Position numbers and translations under genes: made by a program. A stretch of 64,000 nucleotides of DNA, from positions 1-64,000 of the forward strand of contig CACVQR010000007.1 of the NCBI GenBank assembly GCA_902756345.1. The letters run 5' to 3'. Every line of letters starts with the position of its first letter. Position 1 is the first letter of the stretch. This document shows, piece by piece, positions 61,008 to 64,000 of the stretch. Below the pieces are notes generated by a model, which was not told where the DNA came from, searched no databases, and was given only the letters and a program-made list of their open reading frames with translations. Origin of the DNA: Fibrobacter succinogenes (GTDB lineage: Bacteria; Fibrobacterota; Fibrobacteria; Fibrobacterales; Fibrobacteraceae).

Positions 61008-61931
61008 TTAGATAATCCAGTAGCTGAGACCGACCTTGAACTTCATCATTCTTGCGCCAGACATGTCAACCAGGGAGTAATCGCCTGTAGCGAATTCCAG
61101 GTCGTCCAAAGTCTTCACGTCGGGGTAGAGTTCCGTAATGCCCATATAGAAGCGGAAGTCGAAGAAGAGACCGGCGACGATGTTGATGCCTGCGCCGGCT
61201 ACAATGCCGAATCCAAATGTTGCCTGTTCGACCTTTTCGTTGCTAGCAACCGTGATGTCCAACGTGGCGTTTTCAACGGCGTCGATTTTAGCCTTGCTGC
61301 TCAAGGTGAAGTTGAACTGGGCGCCGCCGGTCACGTAGAATCTATTGGCAATCACGCCGCGCATCAGCAAGGGGAGTTCCAAGTCCGTAGAAACGTACTT
61401 GCGCTTGTGGTGCATGAATTCGTGTTCGGTGGTAATATGGGCAATGTTGACCTCGGGGGTAAAGTACAGGTTCGGAATCATCTGGATGCGGAACATGATA
61501 CCGCCGTCAAAACCGATACCCGACGGTGTTCCGTCGATGTCGCTATCGTTTTCAAGGTCTTCCTTGAAGCCGAACATTCTGCCGTAATTGAAGGCGAACT
61601 TCACACCGAAGCCTAAGAAGGGCGTGTTGTTCGTGTTTGCCGGAGCGTATTCGTCGTTCTGGACGTTGGTCTGTTCGCTTTCTTGAAAGCTTGCCTGGAC
61701 CGGAGCCGGAGCGGGTGCCGGAGCAGGTTCTTCTGCTACGTTAGCCTGTTCTTCTTCTGCAGGTTCTGCAACCTGTTCCTGTTCGGCAGGCTGTTCTTCA
61801 GCTTGTTCTTCAACCTGTTCGCTGACCTGTTCTTCGGCCTGGTCTGTGTATTCCGGGTCGAAGTCATCTTGTGCAAAAGCGACGGATGCAGCCAACATGG
61901 TGCTTGCGACGAGCGTCCAAATTTTATTCAT
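61008..61931 (-). CDS. Outer-membrane beta-barrel protein with Glu/Gln-rich N-terminus
   Basis: 307 aa: signal peptide MNKIWTLVASTMLAASVAFA, then an extreme low-complexity stretch (about 25-85) of Glu, Gln, Ala, Pro and Val (VEEQAEEQPAEQEQVAEPAEE, PAPAPAPAP). A barrel follows with strands FLGFGVKFAFNYGRMFGF, IPNLYFTPEVNIAHITT, LPLLMRGVIANRFYVTGGAQFNF, FGFGIVAGAGINIVAGLFFDFRFYMG, MMKFKVGLSYWII. The pattern fits an eight-stranded OmpA/porin-family (OMP_b-brl) barrel. It is the upstream gene of the NAD(P)HX repair gene and shares a divergent 211-base spacer with the esterase gene. Exact function unknown. Confidence 0.8.
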   Translation of the reverse strand: MNKIWTLVASTMLAASVAFAQDDFDPEYTDQAEEQVSEQVEEQAEEQPAEQEQVAEPAEEEQANVAEEPAPAPAPAPVQASFQESEQTNVQNDEYAPANTNNTPFLGFGVKFAFNYGRMFGFKEDLENDSDIDGTPSGIGFDGGIMFRIQMIPNLYFTPEVNIAHITTEHEFMHHKRKYVSTDLELPLLMRGVIANRFYVTGGAQFNFTLSSKAKIDAVENATLDITVASNEKVEQATFGFGIVAGAGINIVAGLFFDFRFYMGITELYPDVKTLDDLEFATGDYSLVDMSGARMMKFKVGLSYWII

Positions 61932-62008
61932 ATTCTCTCCAAACTAGATGTTATTTGCGTAATAAAATAGTATATTCCGGCCTTTTCTTTGCTCTGATTC
62001 GCTTAAAA

Positions 62009-62036
62009 TTGCTGTAAAATGGTGGCCTTGTAAAAT
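62009..62036 (+). promoter_or_regulatory. Candidate promoter of the esterase gene
   Basis: TTGCTG (62009-62014), a 16-base spacer, then TAAAAT (62031-62036), about 100 bases before the ATG of the esterase. It deviates from consensus and is based on position and hexamer likeness only. Confidence 0.3.
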
Positions 62037-62142
62037 CTCTTAAACCTGCTTTTGGATATTTTGTCCAAACCAATTGCCTTTCGGCGTGAACTATGGCTCC
62101 CTTTTGAATTTATTTTCCATAAAAGCAATATAAGGAGCTACT

Positions 62143-63564
62143 ATGAAAAAGAGTGTTTGGGAATCTCTAGCTCTCGCTTGCGCAATGGCTGTATCGGCTA
62201 GTGCCTTTACGCTGACGGGCAAGGTGAGTGATGAACAGGGTAGCGCTGTTAGCGGCGCATCGGTTTTACTTGTCAAACATGGCCTTTCCACAAAGACCGA
62301 TGACAAGGGCGAATTCAAATTCCATGAAGATGAAATGTCCGTGATGGGGCGCGTGCTTCCGGGCTATATAAGCGTCAATAACGGCGTGCTTTCGTTTTCT
62401 CAACGTTCCAGCGAACCCGTACAGGTGCAAATCTTCGACATGATGGGTAACCGCCTGTTGACCGAAACCCTTTATGGTTCCGGAAGCCTTGATTTGCAGG
62501 CATGCGTCAAGGCTCAGGGCGCCTACTATGCGAACGTGAAAATCGGAAGTGCACAACGCAGCATCCGCTTTACTTCTAATGGCAATTACGGGGCCTCTTT
62601 CGCTAACGGCCAAAAGGCTGCTCTTGCAAGGCTGACGACGAACGAAACCCTCAAGGTGATTGCCGATGGTTTCGATACTCTTTCGGTGATTTTAAATAAG
62701 TTAGATACAAACCTTGCTCTTACGGTGAAAAAGCCGAAGGCCGAACCGCAGTACGCCTACGGTTGGGGCCTCAAGAACGATCCCGTGCCCACGCGTGGTT
62801 GCGGCAAGACCTGGAATCGCGTCAAGTCCGGCAGCTACGAATTCCAGTGGAGCAAGGGCAAGCGCACCATCCGTATCGACATTCCTGACAATTACGACAA
62901 CAAGAAACCGTACAAGCTCATATTCGGCATGCACTGCATGGGCGGCTGGGCCGGTGGTGTGCAGCAAGAAGGCTACTATGGTTTGAAACCGCTTGATACC
63001 CAGAAGACGGCAATCTTTGTTGCTCCTGAAGGTAACGGAAACCAGGCCCCGTGGGGTCAGGATGACTACCTGCTCTTCGATGAACTTTTGGCCGATTTGC
63101 AGAGCAACCTTTGCATCGACTCTAGCCGCGTATTCTCTACAGGCTTTAGCTACGGCTCCATGTTCAGCAACGGTCTCTCCTGGAACCACCAGGATGTGCT
63201 CCGCGCTGTAGCCGTGTATGAAACCGCCGAACGTAACATCTGGCTCCCGCAACGTCAGAATAAGGGCGTGGGTTGGATGGGCGTGCTCGGCCTGCAAGAC
63301 AACCTTTGCACTCCGCAGATGGGTCGCGCCGCTCGCGATATCATCTTGACGCTCAACTCCGAAGGCGGCAAGGCCAAGAATGAAAAGGCTCAGGAATATG
63401 GCGGCAGCGGTCCGCACGTGTGCTACGATTACACGACAGTTGAAGAACGTTTCCCGGTCCGCTGGTGCACGCAGAACGGCGGCCACATCTGGGATCACAA
63501 GGATCCCGGCCAGCAAAAGTCCTGGGTTCCGCAGGCCACTTGGGAATTCTTCAGCAAATTCTAG
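62143..63564 (+). CDS. CE1-type esterase (feruloyl/acetyl-xylan-like) with N-terminal accessory modules
   Basis: Secreted 473-aa enzyme. After a signal peptide (MKKSVWESLALACAMAVSASA) comes a carboxypeptidase-regulatory-like Ig fold (FTLTGKVSDEQGSAVSGASVLLV, TDDKGEFKF), then a module (about 83-145: VQVQIFDMMGNRLLTETLYGSGSLDLQ, GAYYANVKIGSAQRSIRF) that looks like a type IX sorting domain but lies in the middle. The alpha/beta-hydrolase (about 200-473) has RIDIPDNYDNKKPYKLIFGMHCMGGWAGG, the nucleophile elbow TGFSYGSMFS and a late His in CTQNGGHIWDH. This matches LpqC/FaeB-like esterases that free ferulate or acetate from xylan. AAGGAG precedes the ATG. Confidence 0.85.
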   Translation: MKKSVWESLALACAMAVSASAFTLTGKVSDEQGSAVSGASVLLVKHGLSTKTDDKGEFKFHEDEMSVMGRVLPGYISVNNGVLSFSQRSSEPVQVQIFDMMGNRLLTETLYGSGSLDLQACVKAQGAYYANVKIGSAQRSIRFTSNGNYGASFANGQKAALARLTTNETLKVIADGFDTLSVILNKLDTNLALTVKKPKAEPQYAYGWGLKNDPVPTRGCGKTWNRVKSGSYEFQWSKGKRTIRIDIPDNYDNKKPYKLIFGMHCMGGWAGGVQQEGYYGLKPLDTQKTAIFVAPEGNGNQAPWGQDDYLLFDELLADLQSNLCIDSSRVFSTGFSYGSMFSNGLSWNHQDVLRAVAVYETAERNIWLPQRQNKGVGWMGVLGLQDNLCTPQMGRAARDIILTLNSEGGKAKNEKAQEYGGSGPHVCYDYTTVEERFPVRWCTQNGGHIWDHKDPGQQKSWVPQATWEFFSKF

Positions 63565-63583
63565 AGTTTCCTATAACACATCC

Positions 63584-63619
63584 AAAAAATCCCCTACTGC
63601 AAAGCGGCAGGGGATTTTT
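63584..63619 (+). terminator. Intrinsic terminator after the esterase gene
   Basis: AAAAATCCCCT pairs with AGGGGATTTTT around an ACTGCAAAGCGGC loop, with T following. Symmetry lets it work on both strands. Confidence 0.85.
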
Positions 63620-63658
63620 CTTTTTTATAAAGTGACCATATTTTCTAAATTTGGGCGC

Positions 63659-64000
63659 ATGGAATTCAAGCGTTTTGAGGCTCTGATTGAAATGTTCCCG
63701 CAGGTGCAGATTTTCAGCACCGAGGGCGAAGATCTCGACAGAGTCATTACCCATTTTTTGAACCAGCGGAAGAATGTTTCCACGATGTCGGAGGCAATGC
63801 AACGTAAAATCCAGCATGCGCTCGCGCCGTTTTTCCAGCAGCGTTTTATTAGCCTGCACGACGAAGAAGCTCCGCTGGTGCGCCACCTGCTTTTGAAAAA
63901 GAAATTCTTTTTGCAGACGGACCGCTATATCGACGATATGGCATGGCCGGAGACCGACCCCGACAAGCTGGAAGAAGCGTTAAAGATTGCCGACTTGTCC
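63659..64000 (+). CDS. Unrecognised protein, N-terminal part (gene runs off the window)
   Basis: From ATG 63659 the frame is open to the right edge (114 codons, no stop). It begins MEFKRFEALIEMFPQVQIFS and contains FLNQRKNVSTMSEAMQRK, FFQQRFISLHDEEAPLVRHL and KKFFLQTDRYIDDMAWPETD. The chain is hydrophilic with predicted helices, no signal peptide and no motif I recognise. Codon use looks like the neighbours'. It lies 40 bases past the terminator of the esterase gene, with AT-rich DNA before it. Opposite-strand frames here look like shadows. No function is proposed. Confidence 0.7.
   Translation, partial: MEFKRFEALIEMFPQVQIFSTEGEDLDRVITHFLNQRKNVSTMSEAMQRKIQHALAPFFQQRFISLHDEEAPLVRHLLLKKKFFLQTDRYIDDMAWPETDPDKLEEALKIADLS

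Overview
The window is about 64 kb of a Fibrobacter chromosome (F. succinogenes or a close relative). This rests on three kinds of evidence. First, there are several members of the Fibrobacter paralogous families known as TIGR02145 (Fib_succ_major, motif WMAENLNY) and TIGR02147. Second, lipoproteins and secreted enzymes carry long poly-serine linkers. Third, plant cell-wall enzymes (two GH5 cellulases, a CE15 glucuronoyl-esterase-like lipoprotein, a feruloyl/acetyl-xylan-type esterase) have C-terminal or internal modules like type IX secretion sorting domains. Gene density is high, starts are mostly ATG with AGGAG-type ribosome sites, and no rRNA, tRNA, IS element or CRISPR array was seen.

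Layout. 1-1.5 kb: 3' end of carB, a hairpin-rich tail with a duplicated gene end, three REP-like elements, and a PIN/antitoxin pair whose toxin seems to have lost its ATG. 1.5-7.1 kb, minus strand: bioB (with a candidate structured RNA downstream), argF, a 31-aa bS22/AURKAIP1-like ribosomal protein, a CE15 lipoprotein and a DMT transporter. 7.2-10.1 kb, plus: coaX, UDP-glucuronate decarboxylase, trpS. 10.2-12 kb, minus: a lone OLD-family ATPase/TOPRIM nuclease. 12-15.4 kb: bamA and an OmpH/Skp chaperone. 15.5-20.6 kb: two polyprenyl-phosphate sugar transferases around homoserine dehydrogenase, then nadC; three intergenic spacers here hold heptanucleotide arrays. 20.8-24.2 kb: malic enzyme-Pta fusion and an outer-membrane protein with a lysine-rich tail.

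24.3-33.5 kb is one gene for a secreted protein of about 3,090 aa: eleven InlB-type B repeats at a steady ~187-aa period, a VWA domain with an intact MIDAS start, and a long Ig-like/FlgD-like end. Next comes a TIGR02147 gene with a near-perfect promoter that looks leaderless, its partner lipoprotein, and a 1,233-aa SNF2 helicase. 39.5-48 kb, minus: tandem GH5 cellulases, polA, and a DUF234-type AAA ATPase with four phased TTTAGNCTAAA boxes upstream. 48-57 kb is a surface-lipoprotein cluster: four minus-strand genes (three lipoproteins and one outer-membrane protein) and a divergent fifth. 57-64 kb: SIMPL protein, flavodiiron protein, NAD(P)HX repair enzyme, outer-membrane barrel protein, esterase, and the start of an unrecognised gene.

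How it fits together: BamA/Skp, the sugar transferases, UDP-xylose synthesis, the barrels and the surface lipoproteins build the cell envelope. The GH5, CE15 and CE1-type enzymes attack cellulose, lignin-carbohydrate esters and xylan side chains. The giant repeat protein and the TIGR02145/TIGR02147 lineage-specific genes are the best candidates for undescribed biology, probably in fibre attachment or surface sensing. All functional names come from reading the translated sequences and recalling family motifs; no database search was run.
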